A stretch of DNA of 20,633 bases from Gnetum montanum (taxonomy: Eukaryota; Streptophyta; Gnetopsida; Gnetales; Gnetaceae). The stretch spans positions 73,043-93,675 of the forward strand of contig MNCI01011535.1 of the NCBI GenBank assembly GCA_015680685.1. The letters are read 5' to 3'. This document shows positions 9,769 to 18,345 of the stretch, piece by piece. A model generated the notes under the pieces. That model saw nothing but the letters and a program-made list of their open reading frames with translations. It made no database searches and had not been told where the DNA came from. The first letter of the stretch is position 1. Every line of letters starts with the position of its first letter. Position numbers and translations under genes: made by a program.

Positions 9769-10013
9769 AAGAGGTAGACAAATCAGTTAGGCATAATTAG
9801 AAAGTTAGTCAATTTTAGTTTAAGTGTTTTAATTTCTTTCTCTCAACCCTTTTCCTCCCAATGTATGCCCACAATGTCATGATTGTAATTGTATGACATC
9901 CTTTATTTGAGTGTAACGTACTTGGACACACACATGACCAGCAATAAAGATCAAGATTACTTCATCATTACAGCATTCACTTAGCTTAATCATTTAATTA
10001 ATTGTTATTTACT

Positions 10014-10061
10014 NNNNNNNNNNNNNNNNNNNNNNNNNNNNNNNNNNNNNNNNNNNNNNNN
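10014..10061. other. Assembly gap (48 N)
   Basis: A run of N inside LTR copy B. The flanks align to copy C at about 10661 and 10923, which are about 260 bp apart. The gap is therefore about 210 bp too small, unless B carries a real deletion here. Gaps in near-identical repeats are expected in short-read assemblies. Confidence 0.98.
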
Positions 10062-10286
10062 CCTTCAGGAGTAGCATTAGATTAGAAACACATCATACAC
10101 CTCACTCTAGAATAAATCATACATGACAAAGCTAATACTAGTCCATGTGGGAAGACAACGAACTATGACCTAAGGCTAACTATCTAGATGCCACAACTAG
10201 TCCGTCTGTGGAGTTCGACCGGATCTAGTGTGTCACGCTCGTATTCATATGGTTGAGTGTAGGGGTACCTTGCCACTCATCATGTA

Positions 10287-11143
10287 TGATGATTCATCAT
10301 TTTGATGACCATGATATCACGTACGTGATATCACAGCCACGATATCGCATCTACGATATCACAGCCCAACCACGATATCGTATACTTGATATCATATCCT
10401 GTCTCCTCATTTATAAGTAAGAGGTACATAGATCAATTAGGCATAATTATAAAGTTAGTCAATTTTAGTTTAAACGTTTTAATTTCTTTCTCTTAACCCT
10501 TTTCCTCCTAGCGTATGCTCGCAGTGTGGTGATTGTAATTGTACGACATCCTTTATTCAAATGTGATGTACTTGGACATGCACATGATCAGTAATAAAGA
10601 TTGGGATTACTTCATCACTGCAGCATTCACTTAGATTAATCATTTAATTAATTATTATTTATTTATTTCCTAGTTAATCTCTTCTCACCCTTAAACTCAT
10701 ATTAAACATGGAATGAGTACGACTTGATTATGAGCATTTAAGTGTGACTACTTGGTAACCTAGTAGCGTACCTAGGATCTACACTTAGTAATCCTAGTGG
10801 TAGTCCTGCACGAAGTTCAAGATGTGTACGGATAATTAAGGAATGGATGCTCATCACACTTAGGCTAGTTAGATTGTCTCTCATCCTTTCTCTCTTAGCT
10901 TAGATAATATTACTTTCCCTTGCCTTCAGGAGTAGCATTATATTAGAAACACATCATACACCTCACTCTAGACTAAACCATACGTGACAAAGCTAATACT
11001 AGTCCAGGTGGGAAGATAGTGAACTACAACCTAAGGCTAACTGTCTAGATGCCATAACTAGTCCATCAAAGGAGTTCGACTGGATCGTGCGTGTAACGCT
11101 TGTATTCGTATGGTTGAGTGTAGGGGTACCTCGCCACTCATCA
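10287..11143 (+). mobile_element. LTR copy C (5' LTR), complete
   Basis: An 857-bp LTR from TGATGATT to ACTCATCA. U3 holds six GATATC sites between 10313 and 10393, including a perfect 22-base palindrome at 10312-10333. A TATA box at 10412 follows 24 bases after the last GATATC start. The rest matches copies A, B and D. It is followed one base later by a tRNA-Asp-type primer-binding site and a gag start, so it is a 5' LTR. It begins only four bases (TGTA) after LTR B ends. Confidence 0.9.
10412..10418 (+). promoter_or_regulatory. TATA box of LTR C
   Basis: TATAAGT in the context CTCATTTATAAGTAAGAGG, at the fixed 24-base offset from the last GATATC seen also in LTRs B and D. It would drive rightward transcription into the gag fragment and the inverted copy beyond it. 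Confidence 0.55.
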
Positions 11144-11144
11144 T

Positions 11145-11162
11145 AGGTGCTGTTGCCGGGGA
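11145..11162 (+). other. Primer-binding site, tRNA-Asp type (copy C)
   Basis: AGGTGCTGTTGCCGGGGA matches 15 of 18 bases of TGGCGCCGTTGCCGGGGA, the complement of the plant tRNA-Asp(GUC) 3' end. It begins one base after the LTR terminus. Two of the three differences are C-to-T transitions in CpG-like context. Copy D carries the same site with other transitions, so the ancestor fits tRNA-Asp even better. Confidence 0.75.
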
Positions 11163-11284
11163 TGGTGCTAGTTATCTAGATTATTTATATCACACAAGGT
11201 CACTGTATAGGAATTAACGATACATCTTTTAGATAGAAATAATTATAAAAAGTCACACATAAATTCATACACAACGTCACAACC

Positions 11285-11612
11285 ATGGCTCTCCTACAAA
11301 ACCATAACAATGCCACACCCAGTGAGGAAGTTCATTAGAGAACCAATGAACTATATGACAATGAAGATTTGAGTACGCAACCCGAGGTGGGGGTTTCTTA
11401 TAAACATAAACAAAAGCAACATCCTCACAACGCACGAAAGCCTAACTTACTCGATGATGATGAACCCCCACTGGCCACTACAAGCCTAACACAAATACAA
11501 GAGGCTATTTGAATCTCACGTAGGCATCATAAAGAGAGTCATCTACCCAGGCTCGATTTAAACAACTTTCCTAATTTTTCAGGAGGCTATGACTTAGATC
11601 CACATCAACATT
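11285..11612 (+). pseudogene. gag 5' fragment (copy C)
   Basis: ATG at 11285 begins MALLQNHNNATPSEEVH, then a stop, then RTNELYDNEDLSTQPEVG. The reading goes on as a hydrophilic N-terminus (KHKQKQHPHNARKPNLLDDD) and reaches NFPNFSGGYDLDPHQH, where it meets the start of the gag piece at 573 in copy A. It is cut at 11612, where the sequence switches to the inverted copy D. Stops occur at 11336 (TAG) and near 11510. The start choice is supported by the identical ATG and first residues in copy D. It is gag only and cannot encode a functional product. Confidence 0.75.
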
Positions 11613-12203
11613 ATAATCTTTCTAAGGCCATGTCCAAGGGTTCATGTTGTGCTTGTTTCCACTATTAGATTTGTTTCCTCAAGGATTACACTCTTGCGTA
11701 GGTTTGATATTTTTTGTTAAAGAGTTCTACCATTGTTGGCCAACATCTTATTGAATTTGGTTTTAACGACCTATACCATACTTTTTCTTAGCCAACGAGT
11801 GTCATAGGAAAGAGCTTAAGTTTTTGCCAACCATTATGAATGTTGTTCCATGTACAAGCATCGTAGAAGGCTTGTAAATGTTGATGCAGATCTAAGTCAT
11901 AACCTCCTAAAAATTAGGAAAGTTGTTTAAAACAAGCCTGGGTAGATGGCTCTCTTTACAATGCCTACGTGAGATTTGAACAGCCTCTTGTATTTTCATT
12001 AAGCTTGTAGTGGCCATTGTGGGTTTATCGTCATCAAGTAAGTTAGGCTTTCGTGCATTGTGATGACGTTGCTTTCATTTATGTTTATAAGAAACCCCCA
12101 CCTTGATTTGCATACTTCAATCTTCAATGTCATATAGTTCATTGGTTCTACAATGAACTTCCTCACTGGGTATGGCATTGTTATGGTCTTGTAGGAGAGC
12201 CAT
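11613..12203 (-). pseudogene. gag 5' half (copy D)
   Basis: The minus-strand ATG at 12203 begins MALLQDHNNAIPSEEVH, the same start as copy C but with Cys in place of C's stop after VH. The gag domain follows with FYDACTWNNIHNGWQKL, KLFPMTLVG, a stop (TAA for the Gln seen in copy A), VWYRSLKPNSIRCWPTMVEL and YQTYARV. A frame disturbance occurs around 11690 and the copy ends near 11613, at the point matching about 937 in copy A. It lacks the zinc knuckle and all later parts. The stop positions differ from copies A and C, so the copies decayed independently. Confidence 0.8.
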
Positions 12204-12325
12204 GGCTGTGAAGTTGTGTGTGAATTTATGTGTAACTTTTTATAATTATTTCTGTCTAAAAGATGTATTGTTAATTCCTATACAACAAACTTGTGTGATA
12301 TAACTAATCTAGATAACTAGCACCA

Positions 12326-12343
12326 TCCTCGGCAACAGTGCCT
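12326..12343 (-). other. Primer-binding site, tRNA-Asp type (copy D)
   Basis: The minus strand reads AGGCACTGTTGCCGAGGA one base after the LTR end at 12345. It matches the tRNA-Asp complement at 14 of 18, with three transitions and the same A-for-T first base as copy C. Confidence 0.7.
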
Positions 12344-12344
12344 A

Positions 12345-13177
12345 TGATGAGTGATGAGGTACCCCTACACTCAACCATACAAATACAAGCGTTACATGCA
12401 TGATCTGGTTGAACTCCGTAGATGGACTAGTTGTGGCATCTAGACAGTTAGCCTTAGGGCATAATTCATTGTCTTCCCACCTAGACTAGTATTAGCTTTG
12501 TCATGTATGGTTTAGTCCAGAGTGAGGTGTATTATGTGTTTCTAATCTAATGCTACTCCTAAAGGCAAGGGAAAGTAATATTATCTAAGCTAAGAGAGAA
12601 AGGATGAGAGAGAATCTAACTAGCCTAAGTGTGATGAGCATCCATTCCTTGATTATCCATACACATCTTGGACTTCATGCACGACTACCACTGAGATTAC
12701 CAAGCATAGATACTAGGTACGCTAATAGGTTACCAAGTAGTCACACTTAAATGCTCGTAATCAAGTCGTACTCATTCTGCATTTAATAGGAGTTTAAGGG
12801 TGAGAAGATATTAACTAGGAAAGTAGTAAATAATAATTAATTAAATGATTAAGCTAAGTGAATGCTACAATGATGAAGTAATCTTGATCTTTATTGCCGG
12901 TCATGTGTGTGTCCAAGTATGTCACACTCAAATAAAGGATGTCGTACAATTACAATCACCACATTACAGGCATACACTAGGAGGAAAAGGGTTGAGAGAA
13001 AGAAATTAAAACACTTAAAATAAAACTGACTAACTTTCTAATTATGCCTAACTGATCTATCTATCTCTTATTTATAGATGAGAATACAGGCTACGATATC
13101 GTGTATGTGATATCCATGATATCGCAGCCACGATGTCGCGTACGCGATATCGTGGTCACCCAAATGACGACTCATCA
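12345..13177 (-). mobile_element. LTR copy D (5' LTR, inverted), complete
   Basis: An 833-bp LTR running from TGATGAGT (13177) to ACTCATCA (12345) on the minus strand. U3 has four GATATC sites plus a decayed one (GATGTC) between 13095 and 13151. The TATAAATA box at 13076-13069 begins 24 bases after the last GATATC start, the best-preserved promoter of the family here. Its 5' end abuts the relict LTR E. Confidence 0.9.
13069..13076 (-). promoter_or_regulatory. TATA box of LTR D
   Basis: The minus strand reads TATAAATA, a consensus plant TATA box, at the conserved spacing from the GATATC palindromes. It drives leftward, toward LTR C. Confidence 0.6.
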
Positions 13178-13636
13178 ATTAGTAAAGTGGAATGAGTACG
13201 ATTGGTTTCAAGCGTTTAAGTGTAATCATTTGGTAATCCCAATAGTGTTATAGCTTAGTTTTCCCAATAGCATAATGCTTGGTAACCCAGTAATGGTTAC
13301 ATAAGCCCAAGATGTGTATAGTAAGCTAGGGCTAGATGCTCATCACTCTAAGCTAGATTAGATTTATTTACTATTACTTAGATTTAGAAACCACTTCATT
13401 TACTTTATGTTCACTAGGAATAATTAAGGCCTAAGAGCATCAATTACTATATGCCTCACTTTGGACTAAACCATATGTGACAAAGATACCACTAGTCCGA
13501 GTGCAAAGATAGCATCCTATGATCAATGCTTAACAATCTAGATGCTACAATTAGTCCCATTTATGGAATTCAATTGGATTATGCATGAATGCTTGTGATT
13601 CATATGGTTGGGCGAAGGGGTACCTACCACTCATCA
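13178..13636 (+). mobile_element. Relict LTR E, 3' half, diverged family member
   Basis: From GTGGAATGAGTACGA (about 13187) to ACTCATCA at 13636 it follows copy C from about 10705 to 11143, but with many more substitutions and small indels, for example in the GGTAACCCAGTA and GGGGTACCT blocks. The 5' half, with U3 and TATA, is missing exactly where LTR D begins. What follows (AAACACAAG) is not a primer-binding site. It is an older or different subfamily copy, probably truncated by the rearrangement that placed D. Confidence 0.75.
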
Positions 13637-14378
13637 AAACACAAGATGAAATTAATTGGTATATGTTATTTTTGAATGATATTGTGTCTAGTGAATATAT
13701 ATTGAGAAACTATTGCTTTTAAAATTGAAAATTGGATTTAGGATATAATCAAAAAGCTTAAAAATTAGTGTAAGTAAGAAAAAATACATGGAATGTGAAC
13801 AGTGACGAAATAGAAGCAGATATACTTCCATGTTAAAAAGGCATTAATTGAGCATAGTTCTTCTACTAGATAGTGAAATTGATAAGGATATAAGAACTAA
13901 GATTGAGATAAAGGTGTCAAAATGGTGACAAACTAGTGTTTGACATGATAAAAGGATCTTGTTAAATTACACAAAAAATTTTACATATCACTAAGAAAAA
14001 GTAACATGAATAATAAATTAACAAGGCATAAATGTAAATGTTTAAATGCATGTTGAATGTTATAATAAAAAATGATTTACATAATACATATATTAGTAGA
14101 AGTAGCTCTTATTGCAAATAAGCTAGAATGGTGCCTTGATAATTTGATCATCTCTAGAGAAGATATTATATTGAGCCCCTTTAGGAAAAAACTCATCTTA
14201 ACATTGGCTTAACAAAATGGTATTGACTAAGAAAGAAATTAAAAAAATTTAAAAATAAAATTAGAAAGGATTAGTTAAAGACCATATAAATAAATTTTCA
14301 ATAAGTAAAAATTTAGCACTTAATACAAGTGAATGGTGAGAAAGGTCATGCAACTAACAAACATTGTTAGAAATAATA
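13637..14378. other. AT-rich spacer, nothing recognised
   Basis: About 740 bp, strongly AT-rich, with no long open frame, repeat or RNA signature that I can recognise on either strand. Confidence 0.5.
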
Positions 14379-14440
14379 ATCATCATCATCATCTTAGCCT
14401 TATCCTAATAAAAAGGGTTGGCTACATGAATTCCTTTTAC
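14379..14440 (-). repeat. SINE-tail-like dispersed plant repeat fragment
   Basis: On the minus strand, GAATTCATGTAGCCAACCC, a short T/A stretch, then GGATAAGGCTAAGATGATGATGATGAT closely resembles the 3' end of plant Au-type SINEs (ATGTAGCCGACCCC...GGGATAAGGCT plus a short-unit tail). The trinucleotide tail is at 14379-14393. The tRNA-like 5' half with pol III boxes is not visible, so only the tail may remain. The assignment is from memory of the family consensus. Confidence 0.45.
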
Positions 14441-15959
14441 TTCCATAAAAAATTATATCCTTATTTATTTACATTTTTTTCTAATTCTTAGTAACTTTGT
14501 TGAAACAATAATACATCAACTCTTTATTATAGTGAAAAATTTACATCTCTTAAGATAAGCATAATTATAGGGGTGTTTGATTTCAATAGAGATAACCCAT
14601 TGAATCATCAAGTGCATTGTATTGACTTAACAATTTTATATATCATAGTAATTTTACTAAATGCGACTATTGACTATCTGTGGTTAATAAGTAGGCCCAT
14701 GACTAATAAAAGGAGTCAAAAGCCTTTGAAGTAATATGTTGTCCCATCATCATAGGGAATAGATAAGCATGTGCAAGTTTATGCTTAGAGCTCCATATGC
14801 GAGGAACCTCATTCAAGTTAATTCACATGCACATGTTACCATTGCGCTAAGGCATAATTGGCCCCTAATTTCCACCTTTCTCTTTTGAGGACCTAATGTG
14901 GTCTAGCACATGTAATAAAGGTCCATACATCTAGAACCCTTACAAATTATTTATCCATGGATAATAACACAATCCAACACTCTCAAAAAAATTTGTAGTA
15001 TTATGGATAGGAAATATGCCATGTGGCATGCTCATTGAGCCCAATATGCACCATACACATGCCTACTGTTACTCATACATATAACAAAAATGTTGTCAAG
15101 GAGGAGGATTAGCATGATGAGACAGACACATTAAGTTTGCATGCATGAGACCCCCTATTTGTCAGCAACATAACTATGATACCATGTCTCCTATCACATA
15201 TTCCATGTGTCAAAGTCATGCATAAGCAACTGTAAGGTCATCCATTCTAGTGACTACCACATAAGACAATAAAATGAGAATTCATGGCTTTGATCATTGG
15301 TTTTAGCCAACTACTACCAATAGGACCTTAAAGTCTCAAATAGTTTTGGAATCCACCCATTAACCTTCCTAATTTAACATGAAAACTCATGCTCATGCTC
15401 ATCCTTAATTTAAACACTGACTTTGAAGTCAATTCTGGGATAATGGGACGTAATGGCACTACTAGGAAAAATAAAAGCAAAAGTGACAAAGAATGAATAA
15501 GACCTTTAAACAAATATTTTTAAACAGATTTCATGGCATTGCATGCATGTCATCATTTTTTTTGGCCAAGAGGCCAACACATCTATAGCAGGCATGATAG
15601 TGGGTGGAAGAAAGTTGAAGTTTGTTGACATAGCCACATCACACCATGTCAAATTTCAAAAATGGAAAAAAATCAAGATTCCACCAACACTCTACCATGG
15701 TTGTGCTTTACCCACTATGTTGTCACACCCTACCCACAGCTACTACGCCCATGAAGGCAACCCCACAAAGCACCAACCAGTGACCAGGTAGCATCGAGAT
15801 GCCCTAGAATCCCAAGATGGCCATGTTCTAGTAGACCAACAACAACAAGGGAAATAATAGTGGCCTTGTGTGACACAAAGGTAGCTCTTTCTAGTGTTAA
15901 CAGATAGCACTGGTGTAGTAGATCTAGCAGAGATGGCTTTTTTGACATCAACAAAAAGT
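14441..15959. other. Spacer without recognised gene
   Basis: About 1.5 kb. A GGGGTGTTTGATTT word at 14571 recalls some MITE ends, but no inverted partner was found. Frames at 15543-15791 (plus) and 15730-16015 (minus) overlap each other and match nothing I know. I see no supported gene. Confidence 0.45.
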
Positions 15960-16028
15960 AGTGGCACAGTGGATCTTGTAGCAGTTGCGCAGTAGATCCT
16001 ATAGTAGTGGCACAATAGATCCTATAGC
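15960..16028. repeat. 23-bp tandem repeat, 3 units
   Basis: Units 15960-15982, 15983-16005 and 16006-16028 share AGT-GCACAGTAGATCCTATAG-like sequence (for example AGTTGCGCAGTAGATCCTA). A degenerate relative (GTGTAGTAGATCTAGC) lies at 15913-15928, about 45 bp upstream. A 23-bp period is not a multiple of three, so it does not suggest coding repeats. Confidence 0.75.
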
Positions 16029-16479
16029 AGTGATGTTAGTGCAAATAATGATAGTGGACGAGCACCAAAATCACTATGGACATTGTCAGGTGCTTTGGTG
16101 GAAACATCAATGTTGTTTAAGCTTGCTTTGCATGTGCTAGAAATGTTGTGAATGTCATCTAAGCAACCAGCCTACATAGTGAGGCTAGTTAGGTGGTCAT
16201 GGAGCTCTAGGATGCACTACTAGTAAGCTTGGGTATGTCTCATGGTGGGAAGATAAGTGTAGTTTTTCTTTGGAAACTTATTTCATTTTGGAAATTTCTA
16301 TTTTTGTTTCCATTTCATTTGGGAAATAATCAACAAGAAATGCAGGTTGTTGTTATCTATCCATACTCAAGTTAGTACATATTTCAATTCAAATTTTAAT
16401 TCACATTTTTGAACATTTTGCAAGATGTTGGAAATGCATCTACACCTGTTATTCAAGCAACATCTATGCCAAAAATCAT
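16029..16479. other. Spacer upstream of the Helitron remnant
   Basis: No gene recognised. T-rich stretches repeat the words TTTCATTT and GGAAAT between 16265 and 16330. This may belong to the Helitron 5' region, but I see no TC-type terminus that I would trust. Confidence 0.35.
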
Positions 16480-18345
16480 ACATGTAAAAGAAGAAAAATT
16501 GTAACAAGATCAAGAATAGGCATAGTATAGCGAGAGTGAGCACCAAACAAGGCAACATCGATAGGAGGATAATTCATTTCATCAAATGAATGAAGCTATA
16601 GATGTTGCAAATGTACCAATAGTGGAAATGCCTTCTTCATAACCTATTCAATGTTTTCCAATATTGCAAAAGACATCTATAGAAATTGTTCATACAATAT
16701 AGAATTTTAATACCATAGTTAGAAGTTTTGCAAATGCACATTCTTATAATGTATGCAAAAAAATGTTTCTTGGCATATTATTGGATTCAACCAAAAGTAG
16801 TTGACCCACATGCAATAGGTGCATTAATGAAAAGAAATGAAATATTCTTTATAATTTTGGTTGTGAGATCAAATGATTTTTTGTTGAAAATAACATGGAT
16901 CTAGGAATCCAACCACCTATCCTAGCCTGTTTAACTAAGGTTGAAGAAATGGTAATTGCAAAAATCAATCCCATATTTCAAGTTACACATGCAATTAGTG
17001 GATAGTTCAAGTATAAAGGTCACACAATTAGCTTTTATCAAGATGTCACATAGATTACAAAGAGACTTTCTCTTAGAATTAAATAGATCTCTTTCTTAAT
17101 ATTAAGAAGAGCAAATCAAATGGGCACTAAGTATAATTTCATTGTTAACAAGATACAGGTTTATGAAGCTATGATTTTTAAAAAGGCAAATGATCCATAC
17201 TATCATGATGTTGAGATTAATATGCATGTATTAAACAATGTCGCTAATACCAGTGATGTTAACGTCTTCCATAGCATTCCTTATATTCCATTGTTAGAAA
17301 ATAATAGAGAAATGAGTTTGTAGTTTGAAGGTCCTTTACTTCAGATAGATGAAGAAAACATTATTGGTTATACATTGTTAGTTGCACAACATACTAGAAT
17401 TGTAAGATAGAAAATTGATTGGATAAGAGCATGGATGTATAATCCATCATTAGAGGATTCAAATGTTGCTCAATGGCCTTCCATGTCTGATTCTCCTCTT
17501 AATGAGTTTAACATGATGGGGTTGTTTACAAAGAGCTAAAGATTTCAAACTGCATGAATATGCAAAACATCTTATTCACTAAAAAGATGGTAGATTTAGG
17601 TACCACAAGCATTTCAGGTAAATATTATTTCTTCATTTGTTTGTTATTTTCATTATTCATAATGTTTTTTTAAAACATTGAAGCAACGATGTGTGATTTA
17701 TTTTAGGTATTATATCTATAATGCCATTAAAAGGAGATGGGCAATGGAATCTACCTCTGTATTTTTTTAAAAAAAATATTGTTGTTGCATCCATAACTAT
17801 TGAGGAACTATAAGTACAATTGCATAATGCTCCTTCAAATTTGATGTGATATGATTCTTCCATTCATGGTACATCATATTATTGGAGAAAATGTAAAGTA
17901 GAGCTAACTAACATGGTGAATCAATTAGGAACACATACTTTTCTTTTTTTACTCTAAGTTTAATAGATATCTATTGGCATGAGTTGCATAATCTTGTGGA
18001 AGGAGATCCACCTGAGAATTGATCAGAACGCAAATGTTGGAGGTAGAGTAATATTATAAAAAATGTGCATATAGTTGTAGAATTTGTGCATCATCATCAC
18101 ATTGTCTTTCTTAAACTAGTTTTGATGAATGAATTTCATGTTGTTGACTATTTGACACAATATGAGTGGCAGCATTGTAGATCTCCATGTGCATGGTTTC
18201 CTATGAATACAAGGTGCCCCAAAGGTGGATGAACTTGACCATAATGATCCTCATGTCATGCGTAGGGAAAAGGAATTTTTTGATTCAGTTACAAATGCAT
18301 GGAATCCAAGATTTACAACTAGTGGACATCCAAATAATGTAAGTT
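16480..18345 (+). pseudogene. Helitron Rep (N-terminal and HUH region), decayed
   Basis: This is the remnant of the rolling-circle replicase of a Helitron transposon. In order: a charged N-terminus (16500-16620); CNRC (16812-16823) followed by ENNMDLGIQPPI and CLTKVEEMVIAKINPIF (16890-16975), the typical MDPG-P--L--LT-VEEM block; GHTISFYQDV; an ORF from 17120 with ANDPYYHDVEI; KIDWIRAW; after a frameshift, HEYAKHLIH and KDGRFRYHKHF (17553-17617). An intron-like gap follows, then YYIYNAIKRRW, then YYWRKCKVELTNMVNQLG (about 17878) and, after a frameshift in the T7 run at 17944, FTLSLIDIYWHEL. EWQ at 18159 precedes the ruined HUH site (HCRSPCAWF). EFFDSVTNAWNPR (18255-18320) closes the recognisable part. 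The helicase (PIF1-like) half was not found. Many stops and at least two frameshifts make it nonfunctional. Confidence 0.75.
17618..17706 (+). other. Probable spliceosomal intron in the Helitron Rep
   Basis: An 89-bp AT-rich segment starts GTAAAT and ends TTTTAG. Removing it joins KDGRFRYHKHF-R in frame to YYIYNAIKRRW, restoring the family order DGRF--H--F-Y---N---RR. The exon edge is CATTTCAG|GTAAAT and TTTTAG|GTATTAT. The match of both splice consensus and protein alignment is good, but it could also be a chance insertion. Confidence 0.55.

Larger units (their letters stand above)
9698..10282 (+). mobile_element. LTR copy B (3' LTR), with assembly gap
   Basis: Starts TGATGAGT and ends ACTCATCA, an 8-bp perfect inverted terminal repeat. 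Two GATATC palindromes (9724-9729, 9738-9743) precede a TATA-like box at 9762, 24 bases from the last palindrome start. The body matches copies A, C and D. Compared with copy C, about 250 bp are replaced by 48 Ns, so its true length is probably near 830-860 bp. The upstream polypurine-like tract and post-pol ORF mark it as the 3' LTR of the element that occupies the left of the window. Confidence 0.85.
10287..13177. repeat. Large inverted repeat: LTR-PBS-gag facing gag-PBS-LTR
   Basis: The left arm (10287-11612) and right arm (about 11878-13177) are reverse complements at roughly 88-90% by eye. Each holds a full LTR, primer-binding site, leader and gag start. The centre (about 11613-11877, 265 bp) is gag sequence present only in the right copy and would form the loop. 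Both LTR promoters point inward. The C/D junction falls within gag and shows no LTR end, so this is a rearrangement between two copies and not two intact insertions. Confidence 0.85.

Noticed and set aside
14379-14393. Short direct repeats considered as CRISPR
   Set aside because: A trinucleotide run in plant-like DNA; no spacers or regular repeats anywhere in the window.
14571-14600. MITE-like end GGGGTGTTTGATTT
   Set aside because: No inverted partner or flanking duplication found nearby.
15543-16015. Overlapping ORFs of 74-90 codons on both strands
   Set aside because: No family recognised, mutually overlapping, low-complexity context.
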